From: Pristimantibacillus sp052113225
GTDB lineage: Bacteria > Bacillota > Bacilli > Paenibacillales > Paenibacillaceae
Direction of reading: 5' to 3'
NCBI RefSeq assembly: GCF_052113225.1
Contig: NZ_JBFRCT010000011.1
Location: 62,001-126,000, forward strand
Length of the DNA stretch: 64,000 bases
Shown piece by piece: positions 26,422 to 33,949 of the stretch. A program made the translations under genes and the position numbers. Below the pieces are notes generated by a model, which saw nothing but the letters and a program-made list of their open reading frames with translations, ran no database searches and had not been told where the DNA came from. Positions within the stretch are counted from its first letter, which is position 1, and each line of letters opens with the position of its first letter.

Positions 26422-27249
26422 CTATTTGCGCAGGCTGTTGGCTAACCCCATCATTGTATCACTGGACGTTAATGCTCTTGCTGCCAGCTGGTAAGCACGC
26501 TGCACATTAATCAGATCCGTCATTTCATCGCCCAGGTTTACATTTGACTGCTCCAAGGCGCCTTGACGAAGCGCAATGCCATTGACGCCGTTTGGCGTAA
26601 CGTTCTGCAGGACATCTGCTACATTAATGCCGTCGGCAATCTCATATAAATTATCCGCCACAAGTGTTAGTCCAGAAGGACGAGTCGCTTGAACCAGCTT
26701 AATCGAGCCAAGTTCAATGGTGCTGCCGTCTTTCGCTACGCCTTGCGCGGTACCGTCAGGATTAACCCGAAGCTTGTAACCATTCGGCAATACAAGCGGA
26801 CCTTCACCTGCTGCGGTGCTCGCCGTTACCGGATAGCCTTCCGCTGTTGCCAAAATCGTATCACCGTTTGCATCTACCGTCAACTGCAGCGCACCGCTGC
26901 GCGTATAGGCACGGTCGCCATTGGCGTTAACCGTTACTTCTAATAAGGCATCGCCTTCGATTGCAAGATCCGTATCCTTGTCTGTCGTCTTAATCGTCCC
27001 TTGCTGCAGATTCGGTTGAATCATTGACAGCCTTGAGCCCCAGCCCTGGTTGAAATTAAGTGAAGTCAGTCTTCCCGGCTGATTGAACGCTTCGGGCTGC
27101 TTACTCGTGTTATTCAGCAAATCCTCGAAAGTAGCCTCTTTACGTTTATAGCCTACCGTATTCACATTCGCAATATTATCAGCCAGCATGTCCAATTTTT
27201 GCTGAAGAGCGTTCATCGATACACTGGCATTAATCATCGAACTGTTCAT
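26422..27249 (-). CDS. flhP: Flagellar hook-basal body rod protein FlhP
   Basis: A 275-residue member of the FlgF/FlgG axial protein family, forming part of the distal rod or hook junction. The N-terminal block LQQKLDMLADNIANVNTVGY carries the family helix with ANNxANxNTxGYK-type sequence. The C-terminal helix (NVNLGDEMTDLINVQRAYQ, then LAARALTSSD) is the matching coiled-coil partner. The ATG has AGGAGG 9 bases upstream. It lies 18 bases after flhO, in the order mbl-flhO-flhP known from B. subtilis. Confidence 0.93.
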   Translation of the reverse strand: MNSSMINASVSMNALQQKLDMLADNIANVNTVGYKRKEATFEDLLNNTSKQPEAFNQPGRLTSLNFNQGWGSRLSMIQPNLQQGTIKTTDKDTDLAIEGDALLEVTVNANGDRAYTRSGALQLTVDANGDTILATAEGYPVTASTAAGEGPLVLPNGYKLRVNPDGTAQGVAKDGSTIELGSIKLVQATRPSGLTLVADNLYEIADGINVADVLQNVTPNGVNGIALRQGALEQSNVNLGDEMTDLINVQRAYQLAARALTSSDTMMGLANSLRK

Positions 27250-27267
27250 AGTGTGCGCCTCCTGCTT

Positions 27268-28134
27268 TTATACACGGCCTACTTGGTTAACGGCTTTGTC
27301 CAAGCTTTCATCGTAGAACTGAATAACCTTCTGATTCGCTTCATAAGCACGCAGCGCAGCCATCAAATCTACCGATGATTGTGCGGCGTCAACATTCGAA
27401 CGCTCGACATAACCTTGGCGCACCTCTACACGATCACCTGCTACTACTTGCTGGGCACCCGTTGCGTCACCATTCAGGCGGAATTTACCGTCTCCTTCGC
27501 GAGCCAGTTCATTCGGATTATCGATTCGAGTAAGCATCAGCTGTTTGCCTGTATCTGCACCTGTGTTCGCATCAACAAAACGTTGATCAGCCGTCAGCGT
27601 TAAACCATCAAGGCTCACACCTGCCGGGAATTGAATCGGATTACCATCTGTACCAAGCACATTCGAGCCATCCCCCGACACTAGGAAACCGTCTGATGTC
27701 AATGTGAATGAACCACCCCGTGTATAACGGACTTCACCGTCTGCATCCTGCAAAGTGAAAAACGCCTGCGGCTGGAAGGTTACCACTCCATCTGGCGATA
27801 CGGATTTGCCGGAGGCATCAAAGGCCATCCCCGGCACTTCAATATTCGATACAAGAGCAAAGTCCGATGATTTGCCTGTCTGCATCAAGTCGCCCTGCAG
27901 ATGGATCGCAAGGCTTTCTTCGGCGAATACACCGGTGCTGATCTTCCCGATCTCTTTCTGCTGCTTTTCATCTACACCGGTCAGGGACAACAGCATTTCC
28001 GGAAATGAACGGGTGACCGCATAAGTCTGTTTATAACCCGGAGTATTAATATTAGTAATATTATTCGTTATCGTATCATGTCTGCGCTGCTGTGCTGTTA
28101 AGCCCGCTGCAGCCGTATAAAGACCTCTTAACAT
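27268..28134 (-). CDS. flhO: Flagellar hook-basal body rod protein FlhO
   Basis: A 288-residue FlgF/FlgG-family axial protein. The N-terminus MLRGLYTAAAGLTAQQRRHD and the following NNITNINTPGYKQ are diagnostic, and the C-terminal helix (SNVDAAQSSVDLMAALRAYE, then ANQKVIQFYDESLDKAVNQVG) is intact. The ATG has GAGGAGG upstream. It heads a probable flhO-flhP-EpuA operon driven from a sigma-D-type promoter at 28194-28221, which ties expression to the motility regulon. Confidence 0.93.
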   Translation of the reverse strand: MLRGLYTAAAGLTAQQRRHDTITNNITNINTPGYKQTYAVTRSFPEMLLSLTGVDEKQQKEIGKISTGVFAEESLAIHLQGDLMQTGKSSDFALVSNIEVPGMAFDASGKSVSPDGVVTFQPQAFFTLQDADGEVRYTRGGSFTLTSDGFLVSGDGSNVLGTDGNPIQFPAGVSLDGLTLTADQRFVDANTGADTGKQLMLTRIDNPNELAREGDGKFRLNGDATGAQQVVAGDRVEVRQGYVERSNVDAAQSSVDLMAALRAYEANQKVIQFYDESLDKAVNQVGRV

Positions 28135-28193
28135 GTGGCGCCTCCTCGGCTGGTACGCTTACGAAGCCGTTTCATTAATTTCTTCTTATTATA

Positions 28194-28221
28194 ATATCGG
28201 CAACGTCAGCAACCACCGTTA
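28194..28221 (-). promoter_or_regulatory. Sigma-D (flagellar) promoter of flhO-flhP
   Basis: On the minus strand an exact GCCGATAT (28194-28201) is preceded, 16 bases upstream, by TAAC (28218-28221), one base off the TAAA -35 element. This is the sigma-D pattern. A TATAAT overlaps just downstream but has no matching -35. Confidence 0.82.
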
Positions 28222-28349
28222 TAGATACCTCCTGCGACCTTCGACCCAATTTATGCCTCGGCACGCTCCCCACAGCGTCCTACCCGCATGAAAACCCCTA
28301 TCGAAGCCTTCCGAAGATGAAGTGCCTCGGTTAGAGGTAGGTTTTATCG

Positions 28350-29351
28350 CTAACCCCGGCTTTTTTTGCCGAGCTTGTCCAAGTTATCAAGCAAAATGCC
28401 TGTTCCCTTAACTACACAGTGCATCGGATCTTCTGCAATAAGAACAGGTACTTTCAGCTCATCAGCAAGAAGAGCATCCAGTCCATCAAGCAGTGCGCCT
28501 CCGCCAGTCAGAATAACACCCCGATCGATAATATCAGATGATAATTCAGGCGGTGTGCGCTCGAGCACCATCTTAGCAGCTGCAACAATGGACATCACCG
28601 GATCCCAGAGCGCTTCACGCACTTCCTCGGAACGGATCGTAAGCGTAAGCGGCAGGCCCGACACCATATCACGGCCGCGAATATCAATCTCTTCATGCCG
28701 TCCTTCCGCATATACGGTACCGATCTTGATCTTAATCTCTTCGCTTGTCCGCTCGCCAATCAAAAGGCGGTACTTATCCTTGATATATTTCATAATCGCC
28801 GCATCGAACTTGTCCCCCGCGACTTTAATCGAAGAAGAGGTCACGACATCGCCCATAGACAGCACGGCAACGTCTGTCGTACCCCCGCCGATATCCACAA
28901 CCATGTTACCGCTAGGCTGGAATATATCCATTCCAGCCCCAATAGCGGCAGCCTTCGGCTCATCTTCCAGAAATACTTCCTTCGCACCGCTCCGTTCAGC
29001 CGCCTCGCGAATCGCCTTCTGCTCTACTGACGTAATATTCGTAGGAGCACAGATCAGAATGCGTGGACGGCTGAACCATTTACGGCCTTCAACACGGTCA
29101 ATAAAAGCTTTAAGCATAATTTCTGTAATCTCGAAATCAGCAATAACACCATCGCGAAGCGGACGGATAGCAATGATATTGCCAGGCGTACGCCCGACCA
29201 TACGATGCGCTTCTTCGCCTACAGCTAGCACTCGTTTCGAATCGCTTTCAATTGCGACTACTGAAGGCTCGTCAAGAACGACGCCCTTCCCTTTTACATG
29301 AATGGATACATTGGCTGTACCCAGATCGATACCGATATCCTTGCTTAACAT
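28350..29351 (-). CDS. mbl: MreB-like cell-shape protein Mbl
   Basis: A 333-residue actin-fold protein that directs lateral wall synthesis under the membrane. Nucleotide-binding blocks are clear: DIGIDLGTANV (phosphate 1, ~5-15), MVVDIGGGTTDVAV (phosphate 2, ~155-168) and GVILTGGGALLDG (adenosine, ~285-297). The start MLSKDIGIDLGTANV and the position right after spoIIID point to Mbl rather than MreB, which normally sits with mreCD. The ATG has GGAGG at about 10 bases. Confidence 0.96.
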   Translation of the reverse strand: MLSKDIGIDLGTANVSIHVKGKGVVLDEPSVVAIESDSKRVLAVGEEAHRMVGRTPGNIIAIRPLRDGVIADFEITEIMLKAFIDRVEGRKWFSRPRILICAPTNITSVEQKAIREAAERSGAKEVFLEDEPKAAAIGAGMDIFQPSGNMVVDIGGGTTDVAVLSMGDVVTSSSIKVAGDKFDAAIMKYIKDKYRLLIGERTSEEIKIKIGTVYAEGRHEEIDIRGRDMVSGLPLTLTIRSEEVREALWDPVMSIVAAAKMVLERTPPELSSDIIDRGVILTGGGALLDGLDALLADELKVPVLIAEDPMHCVVKGTGILLDNLDKLGKKSRG

Positions 29352-29489
29352 ACGGCTTTAGTCCTCCAACGAATAATATAATCATCCCGTCCACAAATAG
29401 TTCCCATGACATAGGACATCCTGATGTACATTATTCGCCAAAAACCACAAAATTCCTCTTGATTATGTGCAGAATTCCTCGAAAATTGT

Positions 29490-29777
29490 TTATGATTTGC
29501 CTGCTGCGAGTACCTCGCGCTTCTTCGTACTCGTCTTCTTATATTTGATTTTGGTCGCTTCTCCTCCCCTCAGGTGCCGGATCGATTTGTGGTACTCGAG
29601 AATGTGCTTTACCTGGTCCGCCAGGTCGGGGTTAATTTCCGGCAATCGTTCGGTCAAATCCTTGTGAACCGTACTCTTGGAAACGCCGAACTCTTTAGCG
29701 ATCGTACGCACCGTATGCTTTGTCTCCACGATGCAGCGACCTATTTTAATGGTTCGTTCTTTGATGTAATCATGCAC
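29490..29777 (-). CDS. spoIIID: Sporulation transcription factor SpoIIID
   Basis: A 95-residue DNA-binding protein that switches mother-cell genes between the sigma-E and sigma-K stages. The helix-turn-helix is at 22-41 (TVRTIAKEFGVSKSTVHKDL), followed by the invariant TERLPEINPDLA and the basic HKSIRHLRGGEATK segment, nearly identical to B. subtilis. The start is GTG with GGGAGG upstream. A sigma-E-like promoter is at 29811-29838, which fits known control. The C-terminus carries a few extra basic residues. Confidence 0.97.
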   Translation of the reverse strand: MHDYIKERTIKIGRCIVETKHTVRTIAKEFGVSKSTVHKDLTERLPEINPDLADQVKHILEYHKSIRHLRGGEATKIKYKKTSTKKREVLAAGKS

Positions 29778-29810
29778 GTTCCCGCCTCCCTACTCGAGAT
29801 AGTTTGGTAC

Positions 29811-29838
29811 AGTATATGAGGGGGCTGGGTATATATTC
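29811..29838 (-). promoter_or_regulatory. Sigma-E promoter of spoIIID
   Basis: On the minus strand GAATATA (29832-29838) and CATATACT (29811-29818) are separated by 13 bases. The -10 matches the sigma-E pattern CATACAnT at all but one fixed position, about 34 bases upstream of the GTG start. Confidence 0.7.
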
Positions 29839-29881
29839 TTTATGGTCAAGCCTCACTTACGTGTTTGGCCTAAAAATTTCA

Positions 29882-29921
29882 TAAAAAACTGAAACAGGCA
29901 GGGGTTTTATCCCCTGCCTGT
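29882..29921 (-). terminator. spoIIQ terminator
   Basis: An 11-bp stem ACAGGCAGGGG/CCCCTGCCTGT (29894-29904, 29911-29921) is followed on the minus strand by TTCAGTTTTTTA, starting 13 bases past the spoIIQ stop. Confidence 0.92.
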
Positions 29922-29933
29922 GCGACTTTCGTC

Positions 29934-30683
29934 CTATTTTTCTTCAGTAAGCGATTGGCCTACGATAGAAGCCGGGTTAACCGACTTGCCGTCTTCTTTC
30001 ACACTGAAGTGGAGGTGGACGCCAAGATCACGCTCGAGGTCGTTACGGCCTGCTACTGCGATTTTGGTTCCTTGCTTCACTTCGTCGCCTACAGCTACTT
30101 GGATGTCGCTAAGGCTTTGGTATACGGTCACAAGACCGTTGCCATGGCTGATCTCAACAACGTTACCGTTAGTTGGATGTTTCTCAACACGTGTTACTTG
30201 ACCGGAAAGGGCAGCCAATACATCAAATGGCTGGTCGCTTGGGTCTGCAAAGTCTACACCAAGATGTGGTGCGAGTGTGTTCTCGCCGATTTGAATGACC
30301 GCTTGAGCTTTTTGCTCGCTTGTTGCATTCGCATCATAGTACGGAAGCACTTCATCCAGAATATCTTTGTTTGCTACCGGCCATTCCAGCTTCTCGCCTT
30401 TTCTTACTTCTTCAAGCGCTTGATCATCCGGCTTAACAGCTTCATTGCCTACAGCGGAATCTGTTTGCTCGGTTGTCGTAGCTGAAGTTTCTTTGGTGTC
30501 GTCCGAACCCTGATAGATCCACATTAAGGCTACGATGATTGCTGCCGCTGTCATAAACAGTGCTGGGGTTACCCATTTCCGCGACAACAGTCTTTTAAAG
30601 CCGTTGCTAGACTTGGCGGCAGATACTTCTCCTAGTACGTTTTTAGGAGAATCCTGCTTAGGTTTGTTTTGATTTTCATTCAT
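29934..30683 (-). CDS. spoIIQ: Stage II sporulation protein Q, LytM (M23) domain
   Basis: A 249-residue forespore membrane protein that, with SpoIIIAH, links the two membranes during engulfment. It has a polar N-terminus, one membrane segment (~36-58), a Thr/Glu-rich linker and a LytM domain (~95-245). The zinc ligands of M23 peptidases appear intact: HLGVD (H-x3-D) and HLH near the end. The third active-site histidine position reads YQSL instead of Y-x-H-L. The ATG has GAGGTGAT. A sigma-F-like promoter lies at 30704-30731. Its place between spoIID and spoIIID-mbl matches B. subtilis. Confidence 0.93.
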   Translation of the reverse strand: MNENQNKPKQDSPKNVLGEVSAAKSSNGFKRLLSRKWVTPALFMTAAAIIVALMWIYQGSDDTKETSATTTEQTDSAVGNEAVKPDDQALEEVRKGEKLEWPVANKDILDEVLPYYDANATSEQKAQAVIQIGENTLAPHLGVDFADPSDQPFDVLAALSGQVTRVEKHPTNGNVVEISHGNGLVTVYQSLSDIQVAVGDEVKQGTKIAVAGRNDLERDLGVHLHFSVKEDGKSVNPASIVGQSLTEEK

Positions 30684-30703
30684 TTGACATCACCTCACTA
30701 GCC

Positions 30704-30731
30704 ATTGTTGCCAGAACCTCTAGCTTTATAC
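30704..30731 (-). promoter_or_regulatory. Sigma-F-type promoter of spoIIQ
   Basis: On the minus strand GTATA (30727-30731) and GGCAACAAT (30704-30712) fit the forespore pattern GyATA and GGnnAnAnT, with 14 bases between. The predicted start point lies at the edge of the ribosome-binding site, giving a very short leader. Confidence 0.68.
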
Positions 30732-30771
30732 GTGAGGGATTACTATTTTTTGAGAAAAACTCTATCGCTAC

Positions 30772-31923
30772 CTATTTCAATGCAATCTTCGAAGCTTGTT
30801 CCACTTTCGTACCGGAATAATAGTAGGTTACAATCTGCTCAGCGCTCTTGCCTTCCTCCGCCATCCCGTTGGCTCCCCACTGGCTCATGCCTACCCCATG
30901 CCCATAACCAAAGGTAGTGATAGAGATGGAGTCACCATCCAGCTTCCACGAGAATTGAGAGGAGGCGAGCCCCAACTTCTCTCTTACTTCACGTCCGGTA
31001 TATGTCTTACCGTCAATCAATATGTCGGCGATCCGATTGCCATCGGTCTTGTCTAGTATTCGGATGACCGGCTTCTTTTTACTGCTTAGACCCAGCTTTG
31101 CATAAAATTCAGAGAGCTTCAGCTTCACCGTCTCCTGATAGCGGGGAGAGATCGACTTGTCCCATGGACTTGCAACGCTGCGCAGATAGGGAAGCTGCTC
31201 CTGAAAATATTGTTCTGAGTTCTCGGTATAGCCGTTGCTGGTTGAGAAAAATACCGCCTGTATCGGTTCACCACTATAAGTGATGATCTCACCGCTTGTC
31301 TCGCTTACTGCTTTATTAAGCTTAGCCAGCTTTGCCTGACGCTCATCCTTTGGCCAGAGCTCATTAAGTTTATCTATTGGAATGTAGATTTGATGATCTA
31401 TCGTATCGGTGACATCGGCCTGAGCCGCTGCTGCCGTTGCCGGCATGCCGCTATGGTCCTCCAGCTCGAGTCTCCTTACTATATAAGTCCGTGCAGCAAT
31501 CGCTTGCGCTTTTAACGCCTCAAGCTCGAAATCAGCCGGCATTTCTCCTGCGACTACGCCCCTGACATAAGTTTCTAGCTTCACCCGTTCCGTACGTTGT
31601 TCCTTCGTTAAATAAACATTGATATACGGACTATTAGACTCTTTGCTGCCTGCTGCTGCCGGTTTCTCAGCTTGCGACGGCAAAGGCGCCTGCCCGAACC
31701 CATCGGCAGACGCCTCTTTAGTAGACGTAACGCCGCTGCTCTCCTCTTGGAATGGATAGGATTCGTTCCCCTGGGTTCCGACATTCCGATACGTCGAAGT
31801 GACCAGCATCACGGAAACACTCATTACGATTCCAATTCCGAAGGCTGTCCAGCAAGTGGTGGCTAACCATCCACTTCTTAGCCTTCCGGCTGCTCGATTC
31901 GGTCTGCCTATTAAGTACCTCAT
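30772..31923 (-). CDS. spoIID: Stage II sporulation protein D (spore peptidoglycan lytic transglycosylase)
   Basis: A 383-residue membrane-anchored enzyme of the SpoIID-SpoIIM-SpoIIP engulfment complex that cuts glycan strands after SpoIIP removes stem peptides. A single membrane segment is at ~20-42. The SpoIID core contains LETYVRGVVAGEMPADFELE, with the catalytic Glu in AGEMP, and ALKAQAIAARTY. The C-terminal block FGYGHGVGMSQWGANGMA precedes YYYSGT. ATG at 31923 is preceded by AAAGGAGA; an ATG five codons upstream lacks a ribosome-binding site. A short AGAGAGT/ACTCTCT palindrome lies in the leader (31954-31969). Confidence 0.95.
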   Translation of the reverse strand: MRYLIGRPNRAAGRLRSGWLATTCWTAFGIGIVMSVSVMLVTSTYRNVGTQGNESYPFQEESSGVTSTKEASADGFGQAPLPSQAEKPAAAGSKESNSPYINVYLTKEQRTERVKLETYVRGVVAGEMPADFELEALKAQAIAARTYIVRRLELEDHSGMPATAAAAQADVTDTIDHQIYIPIDKLNELWPKDERQAKLAKLNKAVSETSGEIITYSGEPIQAVFFSTSNGYTENSEQYFQEQLPYLRSVASPWDKSISPRYQETVKLKLSEFYAKLGLSSKKKPVIRILDKTDGNRIADILIDGKTYTGREVREKLGLASSQFSWKLDGDSISITTFGYGHGVGMSQWGANGMAEEGKSAEQIVTYYYSGTKVEQASKIALK

Positions 31924-31991
31924 AGTTCTCCTTTCCATCTATAAGCTGCTAGAAGAGAGTGAACTCTCTTAAAGCTCGCCTTGATGAAATT

Positions 31992-31999
31992 ATTCTATG
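31992..31999 (-). promoter_or_regulatory. Possible sigma-E -10 element of spoIID
   Basis: CATAGAAT on the minus strand is one base off the sigma-E -10 pattern CATACAnT and sits about 68 bases upstream of the start. The -35 region is not convincing, so this rests on the -10 and on the known sigma-E control of spoIID. Confidence 0.45.
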
Positions 32000-32061
32000 A
32001 GGCCGTTTAATAGGATAGAACCGTAGTCTCCCAGTTAAAGCACGGCTTATATTCGATTGTT

Positions 32062-33252
32062 TTAGTCATGACGCAGAGCATCAACCGGCCGCAGGCTTGC
32101 CGCTTTATTAGCAGGCAGATAACCAAATACGACACCTACGAATGCAGAGAAACCAAAGGATAGCAGCATCGTATTCATAGGCACCTCTGTCGGCGTTTTC
32201 ATCACCTCACCTATGATATAGGAGGCTATGTTGCCTATTATGATGCCAAGCATCCCACCGAGACCACTGATTACAACTGCTTCTACGAGGAACTGGAACA
32301 GAATATCTCTCTTCTTCGCTCCTAGTGATTTACGTATACCAATCTCACGGGTACGCTCCGTTACAGAGACCAGCATGATGTTCATAATCCCGATCCCGCC
32401 GACAACAAGTGAGATCGCTGCTACATAGATTAACTGCCTGTTCATCGTTTCATTCACGGAATTGAGCGTCTTCATCGCTTCTTCCTGATTCAATACCCGG
32501 TAGGCATTCTCGTTGCCGCGGAACTTCTCATAGAGCTTGGCTTCCACATTGGTAACGACCGAGCTCATTTGCTTCGTATCCGTTACCTTCATATTAATTG
32601 TCGTCACACCGCTCACCTGGAAGATTTTCTGCGCAGTAGAGATTGGGATCAGAATCTTCTCATCATTTGACCCCGTCAGCGAGTCACCTTTGGATTCCAG
32701 CAAACCTACTATCGTGAAAATATAGCCGTTTATCGTAATTTTGCGACCGACAGCATCCGATGGATCTACTCTCTCATCCTCAAACAAATCCTGTGCTGTC
32801 TGCGTACCAATGAGCGCTACCTTCGTCTTGTTGTTCATATCCGGGGCCGCGATATAGCGGCCATCCTGCACGCTGAAGTCCTTCACTTCCTCATACTCCG
32901 GCGTAATGCCCTCAACAGTAACGGATACTTGAGTCCGGCCGTACTTCGCATAACCGCTAGTACTCGTAATCGGAGCAACTCCGCTTACATTATCCAGCTC
33001 GCCAAGCTTCAGCGCTTCATCGACAGACAAGGAGGTAACCGTCCCCCGCCCCGTTATCGTAACGGACAACGAATCCGGGCTGCCAAGCGTCGACACTTGG
33101 CTGGCTACTTCATTAGATGACGCTTTGCCCATTGAGACCAGTGCTATAACGGTCGCAACTCCGATCAGAATGCCAAGCATCGAAAGGATGGTTCTAAGCT
33201 TGTTCGATAAGACGCTCTTGACCGCCATTATGAGGCCCTGCGTAATCTTCAT
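32062..33252 (-). CDS. MacB/YknZ-type ABC transporter permease
   Basis: A 396-residue membrane protein. The MacB-type layout is clear: one N-terminal membrane segment (~19-42) and an extracytoplasmic domain (~45-270). The FtsX domain with three membrane segments (~275-385) carries the conserved GGIGIMNIMLVSVTERTREI motif and then IRKSLGA. The ATG at 33252 has AAAGGAGG and lies inside the 3' end of the ATPase gene (59-base overlap), so translation is coupled. With the two genes upstream it forms a tripartite-like exporter of the YknXYZ/MacAB kind; the substrate is unknown (peptides, lipids or antimicrobials are typical). Confidence 0.93.
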   Translation of the reverse strand: MKITQGLIMAVKSVLSNKLRTILSMLGILIGVATVIALVSMGKASSNEVASQVSTLGSPDSLSVTITGRGTVTSLSVDEALKLGELDNVSGVAPITSTSGYAKYGRTQVSVTVEGITPEYEEVKDFSVQDGRYIAAPDMNNKTKVALIGTQTAQDLFEDERVDPSDAVGRKITINGYIFTIVGLLESKGDSLTGSNDEKILIPISTAQKIFQVSGVTTINMKVTDTKQMSSVVTNVEAKLYEKFRGNENAYRVLNQEEAMKTLNSVNETMNRQLIYVAAISLVVGGIGIMNIMLVSVTERTREIGIRKSLGAKKRDILFQFLVEAVVISGLGGMLGIIIGNIASYIIGEVMKTPTEVPMNTMLLSFGFSAFVGVVFGYLPANKAASLRPVDALRHD

Positions 33253-33949
33253 GGCTGTCCCTCCTTTGCTGCTCCGTTAACACCCCATCTCGAATAATAA
33301 CCGTACGTCTCGCACGCTGGGCAACTTCCATATCATGCGTAATCAAGACAATCGTCTGTCCCGCACGATTCAGCTCCTCCATCATATTGAGCACTTCCAT
33401 TCCGGTCTTGGAATCAAGCGCACCTGTTGGTTCATCCGCAAGCAGCAGCGGCGGATTTGTCGCCAGTGCCCGCGCAATCGCTACACGTTGCTGCTGACCG
33501 CCAGACAGCTCATTCTGGCGATGACCAACTCTCTCACCTAGTCCGACACGTTCTAACGCATCCATCGCACGTGCACGCCGCTCTTTCGCCGACAGGCCGC
33601 GATAGATGAGCGGAAGCTCACAATTCTCAAGTGCAGTCAGCCTCGGAAGCAGATGATACCCTTGGAAAATAAAGCCGATTTTCTTATTGCGCATCTCCGT
33701 CAGCCTGTTATCGCTTTGCCCGCGAATCTCCTTGCCATCCAGCAGATAGCTGCCTTCGTTCGGCACGTCGAGACAGCCGATAATATTCATAAGCGTTGAT
33801 TTGCCGGAGCCGGACGGACCAACGATGGCCAGAAAATCACCATGGTTGACCGTCAGCGAAACATTATGCAGGACGGTCATTTTCTCCCCGGCCATCTTAT
33901 AAAACTTGACGATATCCTTCATTTCAATCAGCGCGGATTGCCCGGTCAT
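33194..33949 (-). CDS. MacB/YknY-type ABC transporter ATPase
   Basis: A 251-residue ATPase. Walker A GPSGSGKST (~39-47), Q-loop FIFQGYHLLP, signature LSGGQQQRVAIARAL (~145-159), Walker B LLLADEP and the H-loop VLITHDMEVA are all intact. It belongs to the LolD/MacB/FtsE-like group. Its start overlaps the adaptor stop as ATGA (33946-33949), and its end overlaps the permease start by 59 bases. The C-terminus beyond ~225 is an unusually polar tail created by this overlap. Confidence 0.94.
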   Translation of the reverse strand: MTGQSALIEMKDIVKFYKMAGEKMTVLHNVSLTVNHGDFLAIVGPSGSGKSTLMNIIGCLDVPNEGSYLLDGKEIRGQSDNRLTEMRNKKIGFIFQGYHLLPRLTALENCELPLIYRGLSAKERRARAMDALERVGLGERVGHRQNELSGGQQQRVAIARALATNPPLLLADEPTGALDSKTGMEVLNMMEELNRAGQTIVLITHDMEVAQRARRTVIIRDGVLTEQQRRDSHEDYAGPHNGGQERLIEQA

